Source: Hyphomicrobiales bacterium
Lineage (GTDB): Bacteria > Pseudomonadota > Alphaproteobacteria > Rhizobiales > Rhizobiaceae
Assembly: GCA_011087745.1 (NCBI GenBank)
Contig: JAALLB010000014.1
Location: forward strand, 1 to 14,743
Direction: 5' to 3'
DNA: 14,743 nucleotides
Shown here piece after piece: positions 1 through 6,641 of the stretch. Each line of letters opens with the position of its first letter. The first letter of the stretch is position 1. Below the pieces are notes generated by a model that saw nothing but the letters and a program-made list of their open reading frames with translations, searched no databases and was not told the DNA's origin. Made by a program: the position numbers and the translations under genes.

Positions 1-1
1 G

Positions 2-699
2 ATTCAAATTGTCGCGCCCCTAAATGACAAAGCCAGTAGCTGGGTAGTTACGTCTCTTCTTCCCTTTGTAATACCCGTTGAATTGGCAATTGTGTTATCG
101 GCGCTTGTTCAACCCGCAACCAATATCGGGCAGTTGATTTCCACGGGAGGGGCAAAGGAAGCGTTCCGGTCAACTTGGGCCATTTTGCTGGCATTGATAC
201 CAAGCGTTGCGCTGGGGGCCTGGTTTTTAAATGAACTGGAAGGCAATTCTCATCTTCTGATCTTGGGTCTGACGTTAATCTGCTTTTCGATTTACAGCAT
301 TTCTGGATTTGCCATTTCTATTTCCAAAGGCCGGCAAAACCTTGCAGGCAGCATAACCGGATTTGTTGCAGGCTTGATTGGAGTGCTTACTTCCATCAAT
401 GGCATGTTTTTTATCATGTATCTGGTTGGTATTGGAGCGGATAGAATAGAAAAGCATTTCGCGCGGCAATCGCTTTGCTTTTTATCGTATCAGGATTGTT
501 AATTAACTCTGGGTTTTGGTTTGCTGGTCTTTTGAATCAGAATAATATCATTATAGGCATGCTGGTGTTAATTCCATGTTTCATCGGAATGTGGAGTGGT
601 AATTTGATTGGTAACCGAATTCCAAATGATGTTTTCAGAAAGATGATTTTGTATGCGTTGTTGATAATTGGTTGCGTATTTATCTATCGAGGTCTCTAG
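2..699 (+). CDS. TSUP (TauE/SafE-like) membrane permease, 5'-truncated and frameshifted
   Basis: This is the C-terminal part of a multi-span membrane protein of the TSUP (TauE/SafE) type, a family of anion or sulfonate exporters; the substrate cannot be read from the sequence. The frame is open from base 2 with no ATG, so the true start lies outside the window. Hydrophobic segments include AILLALIPSVALGAW, a long run around bases 250-350, and a Gly-rich stretch (TGFVAGLIGVLTSINGMFF) like the family's second repeat. Near 449-453 the frame shifts by one base: one more A in the GAAAAG run would give RIEKAFRAAIALLFIVSGLL and join the first part to a second hydrophobic part (475-699). The gene is therefore frameshifted or carries a sequencing error. 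It ends convergently on the flavin reductase gene. Confidence 0.75.
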
Positions 700-1208
700 C
701 CTTCGATATCAGAAATTCTTTTGAACTTTCGATCCATGTAGATAAGTGGTGTAAAATTACCGGCGTGGGTTTCAACAACACGGCCAATGCAAATCACATG
801 GCTGCCAGAAAAAACGGTGTCCTTGAGCTTGCAAATAAAAGCAGTAGCACCCGAAATTACTGGGGAGGGGCCATTGGAACTGGTAAGGTCGATGCCCTCA
901 AAACGATCTGATAATTCGGTGTCATGAAAACCTGCAAATCGTTCTGCAATGTGTTTTGCACCTTCTGGCAGGACATTAACGCAGAAGTCAGTGTTTTCTT
1001 TAATAGTGTCCAATGTTTTGCCGTCGGCATTTAGGCACACCAGTACGGTTGGCGGATCAGCTGAGACAGAAGAAAATGCACTCACTGTTGCGCCAGATAT
1101 GCCCGACGAGCCATCTGTCGTTACTACTGTGACGCTATTTGCAACAAATCGCATGCCTGAAAGAAAGTCTTCGCGGAGCGCATCGCTATTATCTGTTGGT
1201 GGTTGCAT
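696..1208 (-). CDS. Flavin reductase family protein (FMN-binding split barrel)
   Basis: A 170-aa protein of the flavin reductase (HpaC/RutF-like) family. These proteins bind FMN or FAD and use NAD(P)H to supply reduced flavin to a partner monooxygenase. Family signatures are visible: FLSGMRFVANSVTVVTT near the start, the flavin-contacting stretch FSSVSADPPTVLVCLN at about residues 45-60, FCVNVLPEG, the late GSHVICIGRV, which matches the usual GDH-x-I-x-x-G-x-V with Asp replaced by Ser, and PLIYMDRKFKRI near the end. Length is normal for the family. No monooxygenase partner is present here. The start is the first ATG, with AGGG about 11 bases upstream. Its stop codon overlaps that of the convergent TSUP gene, and it is divergent from coxG across 204 bases. 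Confidence 0.9.
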   Translation of the reverse strand: MQPPTDNSDALREDFLSGMRFVANSVTVVTTDGSSGISGATVSAFSSVSADPPTVLVCLNADGKTLDTIKENTDFCVNVLPEGAKHIAERFAGFHDTELSDRFEGIDLTSSNGPSPVISGATAFICKLKDTVFSGSHVICIGRVVETHAGNFTPLIYMDRKFKRISDIEG

Positions 1209-1412
1209 GCAAAAATTGCCCTAGAAACTTAGCTTGTTTGAGATTCTGAAATCATTACATAGCTAAAAGAAATGAAAATTCGACTAAAAAATTGATTTCG
1301 ATGAACTTATTTGTTTTAGATGTTGCCAATGGTTCCTTCTAGAGTGAGAAAAGCATTAAGATGCAGGGGCTATTTTAACTTGTTATTTTGATTCATCAAA
1401 AAGGTTTAAGGT
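1209..1412. promoter_or_regulatory. Divergent intergenic region between flavin reductase and coxG
   Basis: This AT-rich gap of 204 bases must hold promoters for two divergent genes. On the plus strand TTGATT (1292-1297) followed 18 bases later by TTAGAT (1316-1321) is a weak candidate -35/-10 pair. Close to the coxG start there is a perfect inverted repeat, listed separately. AAAGG at 1400-1404 is the likely coxG ribosome binding site. I see no clear promoter for the minus-strand gene. Confidence 0.3.
1386..1401. promoter_or_regulatory. Perfect inverted repeat TTTTGAT-TC-ATCAAAA, possible operator
   Basis: Two seven-base arms (1386-1392 and 1395-1401) are exact reverse complements separated by TC. 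The repeat lies 11 bases before the coxG start codon and abuts its ribosome binding site. The inner halves TTGAT and ATCAA are those of an FNR/CRP-type box, but the gap is two bases rather than four, so an ordinary FNR site is not supported. A repressor operator or a small RNA hairpin at the ribosome binding site are the two readings. Confidence 0.4.
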
Positions 1413-1862
1413 ATGGAATTAGAAGACGAAATTACTATTTCGGCACCGCGAGACAAAGTTTATGCCGGTCTTAATGATCGGGAAATTCTAAAGCAGTGTA
1501 TTCCTGGGTGCGATGAATTGATTAAACACTCTGATACTGAACTTGAAGCCAAGGTTGTCTTGAAAATTGGCCCTGTTAAAGCAAAGTTTAGTGGGGATGT
1601 TACTCTTGATCCTGTTAATCCGCCCGAAAATTTTTCCCTGACTGGTGAAGGCAGTGGTGGAATTGCCGGGTTCGCAAAAGGTGGTGCGGATGTTGAGCTA
1701 GTTGAAAATGGGGATGAGACTATTATACGGTACGCCGCCAAGGCAGATGTGGGCGGCAAAATTGCTCAACTTGGAAGTCGATTGGTCGTCAGTACTTCCA
1801 AGAAACTTGCGGGCCAGTTCTTCGAAAAATTTGCTGAGGTTTTAAACGAACAGGAGCAATAA
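1413..1862 (+). CDS. coxG: CoxG-like SRPBCC protein (carbon monoxide dehydrogenase subunit G family)
   Basis: A 149-aa soluble protein of the CoxG family (START/SRPBCC hydrophobic-ligand fold). CoxG members associate with molybdenum hydroxylases of the CO dehydrogenase kind and are thought to link them to the membrane or quinone pool. Family features are plain: an N-terminal strand MELEDEITISAPRDKVYAGLND, the IPGCDEL motif at about residues 29-36, VVLKIGPVKAKFSGDVTL in the middle, and the Gly-rich GEGSGGIAGFAKGGADVEL, ending in a long C-terminal helix. Length is that of the short CoxG form without a C-terminal membrane anchor. No coxM, coxS or coxL genes are in the window, so it is an orphan here. 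The start is the first ATG, preceded by AAAGG at eight bases. Confidence 0.88.
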   Translation: MELEDEITISAPRDKVYAGLNDREILKQCIPGCDELIKHSDTELEAKVVLKIGPVKAKFSGDVTLDPVNPPENFSLTGEGSGGIAGFAKGGADVELVENGDETIIRYAAKADVGGKIAQLGSRLVVSTSKKLAGQFFEKFAEVLNEQEQ

Positions 1863-2088
1863 ATTGGGTTTATCTTTTGCTTTCTGTATTGGTGTTTTAT
1901 GTTGTGAGAGTTGCCGTAACGGCAGCTGCTAAACTACAAGTGATTCCGTTAAAAGTATTTAAAATCAATCACAACCGCTTAAAATAATTTCGAATTTTGC
2001 ATTTTGCATTCATTTTTTGCCTAAAACACAAAGTTTGTTTGACAAGACAATTTTCTTGGTATTAGATTTCAACTAGGAGGATTGGTTT
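1863..2088. other. Intergenic region upstream of the TorD-like gene
   Basis: These 226 bases hold no convincing gene. A short hairpin with an eight-base stem (AGTTGCCG/CGGCAGCT, one G-U pair, TAA loop) lies at 1909-1927, but it lacks a following T-run, so it is only a weak terminator candidate for coxG. The rest is AT-rich and contains a short direct repeat (ATTTTGC, ATTTTGC) near 1993-2008, then the putative promoter listed separately. Confidence 0.5.
2039..2067 (+). promoter_or_regulatory. Putative sigma70 promoter for the TorD-like gene
   Basis: A perfect -35 hexamer TTGACA (2039-2044) is followed by TATTAG (2060-2065, spacer 15) or TTAGAT (2062-2067, spacer 17) as -10. Transcription would start near 2073, almost at the AGGAGG ribosome binding site (2075-2080), giving a very short leader. 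The -35 is convincing; the -10 is weak. Confidence 0.4.
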
Positions 2089-2692
2089 TTGTCTGTAGAA
2101 GCCAAGAAAACAGCTGCTAGTAATGAAGATATTATGCGAGCGAATCTTTATGGTTTGCTCGGAAATGTACTTTTTTGTCCTCCTTCCAAAGAAATTTTGA
2201 GAGATTTGCAAGAACTTTCAGGTGATGAAACCGAAATGGGTATTGCTTTCAATACCCTTTCAAAACTTGCTGGTTCAATTGACCAAAGTGCTGCAGTTGA
2301 AGAGTTTAATATTCTGTTCGTTGGCATGGGGCGCGGTGAACTTTTGCCCTATTGTTCTTACTATCTGACGGGTTTTTTGAACGAGAAGCCATTGGCAAAA
2401 TTACGAAATTCTATGGGTGAACTTGGAATTGTCAGAAATGATGAAGTCAAGGAACCAGAAGATCACATTGGATCATTGTTTGAAATGATGGCTGGTTTGA
2501 TAACTGGTCGGTATGGTGAGCCCGCTGACATAGCTGTGCAATAAAGAGTTTTATTCAACGCACATTGAACCTTGGGCAGGGCACTTTTTTAAAGACCTTG
2601 AGACTGAAAAATCGAGCAGGCTTTATCAACCGGTTGGAACAATTGGCCGGTTATTCGTAGAAATTGAAACTAACGCTTACTCCATGGAGTGA
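2089..2692 (+). CDS. TorD-family molybdoenzyme chaperone, frameshifted
   Basis: A cytoplasmic chaperone of the TorD/DmsD type, which binds the Tat signal and apo-form of a molybdoenzyme and guards it until cofactor loading; the likely client is the formate dehydrogenase alpha subunit downstream. It begins at TTG with a strong AGGAGG eight bases upstream. Visible family features: RANLYGLLGNVLFCPPS near residues 18-34, VEEFNILFVGMGRGELLPYCSYYLTGF, and DHIGSLFEMMAGLI. The open frame stops at TAA 2542-2544 after 151 codons. The next frame continues at once with HIEPWAGHFFKDLE and runs to TGA 2690-2692. Removing one T at 2542 gives DIAVQKEFYSTHIEPW and a 200-aa protein of normal family length. As read, the last 49 or so residues, including the conserved HIxPW-GHFF segment, are lost. 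Confidence 0.85.
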
Positions 2693-2702
2693 GCGTTTTT
2701 TT
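2672..2702 (+). terminator. Strong intrinsic terminator overlapping the end of the TorD gene
   Basis: AACGCTTACTCC (2672-2683) pairs with GGAGTGAGCGTT (2686-2697) as a 12-base stem with one G-U pair, followed by a T-run reaching 2702. The TGA stop of the repaired torD frame (2690-2692) lies inside the 3' arm. The hairpin separates torD from the structural fdh genes, so those genes need read-through or their own promoter. Confidence 0.85.
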
Positions 2703-2705
2703 ATA

Positions 2706-2765
2706 GGTGTGCCTTAATTGCCTGCGCACCGAATGTCCCAACCAACCATGTGGTTGAGATATCAT
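2706..2765 (+). promoter_or_regulatory. Structured leader and possible promoter for the fdh structural operon
   Basis: Between the terminator and the Tat-signal gene lie two more inverted repeats: GGTGTGC (2706-2712) with GCGCACC (2724-2730), seven pairs with one G-U; and CAACCA (2743-2748) with TGGTTG (2751-2756), a perfect palindrome around TG. TATCAT at 2760-2765 could be a -10, but no -35 is recognisable, and the palindrome would cover the spacer. This would suit an activator- or repressor-controlled promoter, or an RNA leader. All of this is inference from symmetry. Confidence 0.3.
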
Positions 2766-2792
2766 GGAGATGGCAATGAATTGGAGGACTAC

Positions 2793-3032
2793 ATGGGTAC
2801 AAACCGTGAAAAGAAGGGCGCCACAGACCGGCGCGATTTCCTCAAATTGGCAAGCTTGGGAACTGTTATGACTGGCGCAACAATTGTTGCGGGTGGCAGT
2901 GCACAAGCTTCTGAAGTTGAGGCACCAACAGGTTCTGGCTATCGGGAAACCGAACATGTCAAAGCCTATTACGGATTTAGCAAAGTTCTAATCGTTGCGA
3001 CTGCAAGGCAGACGCAAGCGCGTGCCTATTGA
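2793..3032 (+). CDS. Small Tat-signal protein of formate dehydrogenase loci (TIGR02811-like), frameshifted
   Basis: A short protein of the 'formate dehydrogenase region TAT target' type, usually about 65 aa, found just ahead of FDH3 alpha genes; its function is unknown. The twin-arginine motif DRRDFLKLAS at about residues 12-21 is followed by a hydrophobic stretch and an AQASE cleavage-like site, then the family tail SGYRETEHVKAYY. The start ATG 2793 is chosen because GGAGG (2783-2787) sits five bases before it; a longer in-frame reading from 2718 lacks such a site. After KAYY the frame runs on with unrelated sequence to 3032. Dropping one G at 2973-2974 gives DLAKF and a stop at 2989-2991, matching the usual ending and a length of 65 aa, so an inserted base is likely. 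Confidence 0.8.
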   Translation: MGTNREKKGATDRRDFLKLASLGTVMTGATIVAGGSAQASEVEAPTGSGYRETEHVKAYYGFSKVLIVATARQTQARAY

Positions 3033-3108
3033 GAGCCGCCAGAATGTTTGGTGTTAGGCGGAAAATTTAAGAATCTTTCATTGTGAAAGATATATTGGAG
3101 GAAATGAA

Positions 3109-3516
3109 ATGCTCAGGAAGAAGGTAGGTGGGGTTGCGAACGGCCCCCGTCTGTCATCAACCCTCGCTTCAATTTCGGGTGCCACAGTAAATCGCCGTGA
3201 TTTCTTAAAGAAATCAGGACTTGCTGTCGGTGGTATAACAGCTGCAAGCGCACTCACTACAGGCACGGCTACAAAAGCCAATGCCGCTGGAGAAGGTGAC
3301 GGAAAAGTAGAAGTCATTAAATCAGTATGTACCCACTGTTCAGTTGGTTGTACTGTTTTGGCAGAAGTCTCAGATGGTGTTTGGGTTGGTCAGGAACCAG
3401 CGTTTGATTCACCATTTAACCTTGGTGCACATTGTGCAAAAGGGGCCGCTGTACGTGAGCACGCACATGGCGAACGTCGCTTGAAATATCCGATGAAATT
3501 GGCCGATATCAAGTGA
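3109..3516 (+). CDS. fdhA: Formate dehydrogenase alpha subunit, N-terminal fragment (in-frame TGA)
   Basis: N-terminal 135 residues of the molybdopterin formate dehydrogenase catalytic subunit. It has a Tat signal (NRRDFLKK, residues 28-35, hydrophobic core, cleavage likely near ANAA at 57-60), followed by the [4Fe-4S] ligands Cys74, Cys77, Cys81 and Cys109 in CTHCSVGC and AHCAKG. GGAGG sits seven bases before the ATG. Translation meets TGA at 3514-3516, codon 136. The same frame then continues without break as VKLSWDDAVNEIGDK into the main fragment. The family has Trp at this place (GKW-x-x-I/L-SWD), so TGA looks like a TGG-to-TGA change. The fragment alone carries the export signal and one cluster but no cofactor-binding domain. 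Confidence 0.88.
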   Translation: MLRKKVGGVANGPRLSSTLASISGATVNRRDFLKKSGLAVGGITAASALTTGTATKANAAGEGDGKVEVIKSVCTHCSVGCTVLAEVSDGVWVGQEPAFDSPFNLGAHCAKGAAVREHAHGERRLKYPMKLADIK

Positions 3517-3561
3517 GTAAAGCTTTCCTGGGATGATGCTGTCAACGAGATTGGTGACAAG

Positions 3562-5979
3562 ATGTTGTCGATCCGTGATGAGTCAGGTCCTGATTCAGTT
3601 TATTGGCTTGGATCAGCTAAACACAACAATGAACAGGCTTATCTGTTCCGCAAGTTTGCTGCCTATTGGGGTACGAATAACGTGGATCACCAAGCCCGTA
3701 TTTGTCACTCAACCACAGTTGCCGGTGTTGCTAACACCTGGGGCTATGGTGCGATGACGAACTCGTACAATGATATTCACAATTCAAGGGCAATCTTCCT
3801 TATAGGGAGTAACCCTGCAGAGGCGCATCCTGTTTCCTTGCTTCATATCCTGAAAGCAAAAGAGCAGAACAATGCACCGATGATTGTTTGTGATCCTCGC
3901 TTTACGCGTACCGCAGCTCATGCTGATGAGTATGTAAGAATGCGCCCCGGTACAGACGTAGCGTTGGTATGGGGAATTCTTTGGCACATCTTCGAGAACG
4001 GTTGGGAAGACAAAGAATTCATCCGCCAACGTGTTTGGGGAATGGATCAAATCCAGGCCGAAGTTAAAAAGTGGAATCCAGAAGAAGTCGAGCGTGTTGC
4101 TGGCGTCCCAGGATCACAGCTTCGACGGGTGGCACGCACATTAGCACAGAACCGTCCAGGTACTGTTGTTTGGTGTATGGGTGGTACTCAGCACACAAAT
4201 GGTAACAACAATACTCGCGCATACTGCATATTGCAGTTAGCTCTGGGTAATATGGGTAGAGCGGGTGGTTGTACAAACATCTTCCGTGGGCACGACAATG
4301 TGCAGGGTGCTACAGACTTTGGTGTTCTGTCGCATACGCTACCTGGTTATTACGGCTTGAAGACCGGCTCCTGGAAACATTGGGCCCGTGTTTGGGAAAC
4401 AGATTATGATTATCTCTTGGGGCAATTTGCTTCAAAAGAGCTGATGGAAGGCAAGGGTATTCCTGTTTCTCGCTGGATTGATGGTGTTCTTGAAGATGTT
4501 GAGAATATGGATCAACCTGCCAAGGTCCGTGGAATGGTTTTCTGGGGACATGCTCCGAATTCTCAAACCCGGATGAAAGAAATGAAAGTTGCAATGGAGC
4601 AACTCGACCTAATGGTTGTAATTGATCCATATCCAACTGTTTCTGCGATCCTTTCTGATCGAACAGATAATGTTTATCTGCTTCCGGCATGTACACAGTT
4701 TGAGACCTATGGTTCGGTTACTGCTTCAAACCGCTCACTGCAGTGGCGTGAGAAAGTAATTGACCCTGTATGGGATTCTCTTCCTGATCATACCATCATG
4801 TACAAACTCGCCAAGAAATTGGGCTTTGACGCCGAGTTGTTTAAAAACATCAAGGTTGAGAATGATGAACCATTGATTGAAGACATTACCCGTGAATTTA
4901 ACAAGGGTATGTGGACAATTGGGTATACGGGTCAAACACCGGAGCGCATGCGTGCTCATATGGCGAACCAGCACACGTTTGATAAAACTACATTGCAAGC
5001 TGTTGGTGGTCCGTTAGACGGTGAATACTATGGTATGCCTTGGCCTTGTTGGGGTACAGGGGATATGAAACATCCTGGTACGCCAATTCTTTATGATCCA
5101 TCAAAATCAGTTGCTGAAGGTGGTCTAACCTTCCGTGCCCGTTTTGGCGTTGAAAAAGATGGCGATAATCTGTTGGCCGAAGGCTCATGGTCTGAAGGCT
5201 CGGAAATTGAGGATGGCTATCCCGAGTTTACCATGGCGATGTTAACATCACTTGGTTGGGATGGTGACCTTACAGCCGAAGAGAAAGCATCAATCGATGC
5301 GGTTGCTGGCGAGAAAACCAACTGGAAGACTGATCTTTCAGGTGGCATTCAGCGTGTTGCAATCAAGCATGGTTGTGCGCCATTTGGTAATGCTAAAGCC
5401 CGAGCAGTTGTTTGGACATTCCCTGATCCAGTGCCACTTCACCGTGAGCCTCTTTACACAGCACGTCGTGATCTGCTTGATAAATATGCAACTTACGAAG
5501 ACAGAAAATTCTACCGTCTTCCAACTGCCTATGCATCAATCCAGAAAACAGATTATTCGAAGGATTTCCCGATGATACTCACATCTGGACGTCTGGTTGA
5601 ATATGAAGGTGGTGGTGATGAGTCTCGCTCAAACCCATGGCTCGCTGAATTGCAGCAAGACATGTTTGTTGAGATCAACACCTCGGATGCCAATGATATC
5701 GGTATTCGGGATGGTGAGCAGGTTTGGGTGCATAGCCCAGCCGGATCCAAAGTGAAGGTTATGGCAATGCTCACGCAGCGTGTCGGAAAAGGCGTCGCCT
5801 TTATGCCGTTCCACTTTGGTGGTCATCTGGAAGGTGAGGACAGGCGGGATAAATATCCTTCTGGTGCAGATCCTTATGTACTGGGTGAATCTGCAAATAC
5901 GGCCATGACCTATGGCTATGATTCAGTGACACAGATGCAAGAGTCCAAAGCGACCTTGTGTCGTATCGAACGAGTTTAA
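3562..5979 (+). CDS. fdhA: Formate dehydrogenase alpha (catalytic) subunit, main fragment
   Basis: The catalytic body of a periplasmic formate dehydrogenase that oxidises formate to CO2 at a bis-molybdopterin Mo or W centre. It is in the same frame as the 3109-3516 fragment; the open frame extends back to 3517 and the ATG at 3562 is only the first internal start, with no evident ribosome binding site. Joined together the gene has 957 codons, normal for FDH alpha. The active site ARICHSTTV shows Cys199-His200 (joined numbering), where Sec-containing enzymes have Sec-His. Further family marks are FLIGSNPAEAHPV, IVCDPRFTRTAAHADEYVRMRPGTD, GGTQHTNGNNNTRAYC and the C-terminal dinucleotide-binding domain (about residues 820-950) with LTSGRLVEYEGGGDESRSNP and FMPFHFGG. 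The subunit would be Tat-exported with the beta subunit. Confidence 0.93.
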   Translation: MLSIRDESGPDSVYWLGSAKHNNEQAYLFRKFAAYWGTNNVDHQARICHSTTVAGVANTWGYGAMTNSYNDIHNSRAIFLIGSNPAEAHPVSLLHILKAKEQNNAPMIVCDPRFTRTAAHADEYVRMRPGTDVALVWGILWHIFENGWEDKEFIRQRVWGMDQIQAEVKKWNPEEVERVAGVPGSQLRRVARTLAQNRPGTVVWCMGGTQHTNGNNNTRAYCILQLALGNMGRAGGCTNIFRGHDNVQGATDFGVLSHTLPGYYGLKTGSWKHWARVWETDYDYLLGQFASKELMEGKGIPVSRWIDGVLEDVENMDQPAKVRGMVFWGHAPNSQTRMKEMKVAMEQLDLMVVIDPYPTVSAILSDRTDNVYLLPACTQFETYGSVTASNRSLQWREKVIDPVWDSLPDHTIMYKLAKKLGFDAELFKNIKVENDEPLIEDITREFNKGMWTIGYTGQTPERMRAHMANQHTFDKTTLQAVGGPLDGEYYGMPWPCWGTGDMKHPGTPILYDPSKSVAEGGLTFRARFGVEKDGDNLLAEGSWSEGSEIEDGYPEFTMAMLTSLGWDGDLTAEEKASIDAVAGEKTNWKTDLSGGIQRVAIKHGCAPFGNAKARAVVWTFPDPVPLHREPLYTARRDLLDKYATYEDRKFYRLPTAYASIQKTDYSKDFPMILTSGRLVEYEGGGDESRSNPWLAELQQDMFVEINTSDANDIGIRDGEQVWVHSPAGSKVKVMAMLTQRVGKGVAFMPFHFGGHLEGEDRRDKYPSGADPYVLGESANTAMTYGYDSVTQMQESKATLCRIERV

Positions 5980-5993
5980 GGAGGGAATACACA

Positions 5994-6590
5994 ATGGTTA
6001 GAATGAAGTTTCTTTGTGATGCTGAACGCTGCATTGAGTGTAATGCCTGCGTTACAGCTTGTAAGAATGAGCATGAGGTGCCGTGGGGCGTGAACCGCCG
6101 CCGGGTTGTTACCATTAATGATGGTAAGCCGGGTGAACGTTCTATCTCTGTTGCCTGTATGCATTGTTCAGATGCGCCTTGTAAGGCTGTTTGTCCAGTG
6201 GATTGCTTTTATGACACGGAAGAAGGGGTGGTTCTTCACTCCAAGGATCTGTGCATCGGTTGCGGGTATTGCTTTTATGCATGTCCGTTTGGTGCGCCGC
6301 AGTTTCCACAAGCTTCCAACTTTGGTTCCAGAGGCAAGATGGACAAATGTACATTCTGTGCTGGTGGACCAGAAGAAGATTTATCGAACAATGAGTTCCA
6401 GAAATATGGTCGTAACCGCATAGCAGAAGGCAAGTTACCTCTCTGTGCTGAGATGTGTTCTACAAAAGCACTTCTTGCAGGTGACGGTGATGTTGTATCC
6501 GCAGTTTATCGTGAACGTGTTGTATCTCGTGGCTTTGGCGCTGGCGCTTGGGGCTGGGGTACTGCTTACGGTTCGAAAACTGGCGGATAA
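5994..6590 (+). CDS. fdh3B: Formate dehydrogenase FDH3-type beta subunit, four [4Fe-4S] ferredoxin
   Basis: A 198-aa electron-transfer subunit that would carry electrons from the catalytic subunit to the membrane cytochrome b. Sixteen cysteines fall in four groups: Cys13/16/19/23, Cys55/58/63/67, Cys87/90/93/97 and Cys119/122/151/155, the NrfC/FdnH-like arrangement for four [4Fe-4S] clusters. Unlike FdnH there is no C-terminal membrane helix, which with the short length points to the FDH3 type. It has no signal peptide, so it presumably crosses the membrane together with the Tat-tagged alpha subunit. ATG 5994 is chosen over an in-frame start at 5958 that overlaps fdhA, because GGAGGG follows the fdhA stop codon directly with eight bases to this ATG. 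The gene is intact. Confidence 0.95.
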   Translation: MVRMKFLCDAERCIECNACVTACKNEHEVPWGVNRRRVVTINDGKPGERSISVACMHCSDAPCKAVCPVDCFYDTEEGVVLHSKDLCIGCGYCFYACPFGAPQFPQASNFGSRGKMDKCTFCAGGPEEDLSNNEFQKYGRNRIAEGKLPLCAEMCSTKALLAGDGDVVSAVYRERVVSRGFGAGAWGWGTAYGSKTGG

Positions 6591-6598
6591 GCCTCTTG

Positions 6599-6627
6599 GC
6601 AAATGTCACTCTAAAAGTGGCATTTGC
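6599..6627 (+). terminator. Hairpin after the beta subunit (weak terminator or mRNA-end stabiliser)
   Basis: GCAAATGTCACT (6599-6610) pairs with AGTGGCATTTGC (6616-6627) over 12 bases with one G-U pair and a CTAAA loop. What follows (ATTTAAGTTCT) is a poor T-run, so by itself it may stabilise the message end rather than terminate. Confidence 0.6.
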
Positions 6628-6641
6628 ATTTAAGTTCTATG

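Noticed and set aside
446..456. Programmed -1 frameshift in the TSUP gene
   Set aside because: There is a short A-run, but no full slippery heptamer and no known frameshifting in this permease family; a simple indel explains it.
1388..1399. FNR box upstream of coxG
   Set aside because: The half-sites TTGAT and ATCAA are separated by two bases instead of four, so it does not fit an FNR site; kept only as an inverted repeat.
2718..2792. Longer start for the small Tat-signal protein
   Set aside because: The added residues do not resemble the family, would precede the Tat motif by too far, and the ATG at 2793 has GGAGG at ideal spacing.
3036..3061. CCGCC/GGCGG inverted repeat as a terminator before fdhA
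   Set aside because: The stem is only five pairs with a 16-base loop and no T-run follows.
3514..3516. TGA in fdhA as a selenocysteine codon
   Set aside because: The catalytic position (residue 199) is already Cys, the TGA aligns with a structural Trp, and I see no convincing SECIS hairpin just downstream.
3514..3516. Genetic code change with TGA read as Trp
   Set aside because: TGA terminates several intact genes here (for example at 9201-9203, 10302-10304, 10509-10511, 11246-11248, 12747-12749), and Trp elsewhere is TGG.
4310..4696. Long open frame on the minus strand inside fdhA (and other opposite-strand frames at 2670-2957, 11517-12011, 14139-14468)
   Set aside because: They lie opposite or within clearly conserved genes, show no domain, and have compositions expected of shadow frames.
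5958..5993. Earlier start for the beta subunit inside fdhA
   Set aside because: It would overlap fdhA and ignore the strong GGAGGG placed right after the fdhA stop codon; ferredoxin homology begins at ATG 5994.
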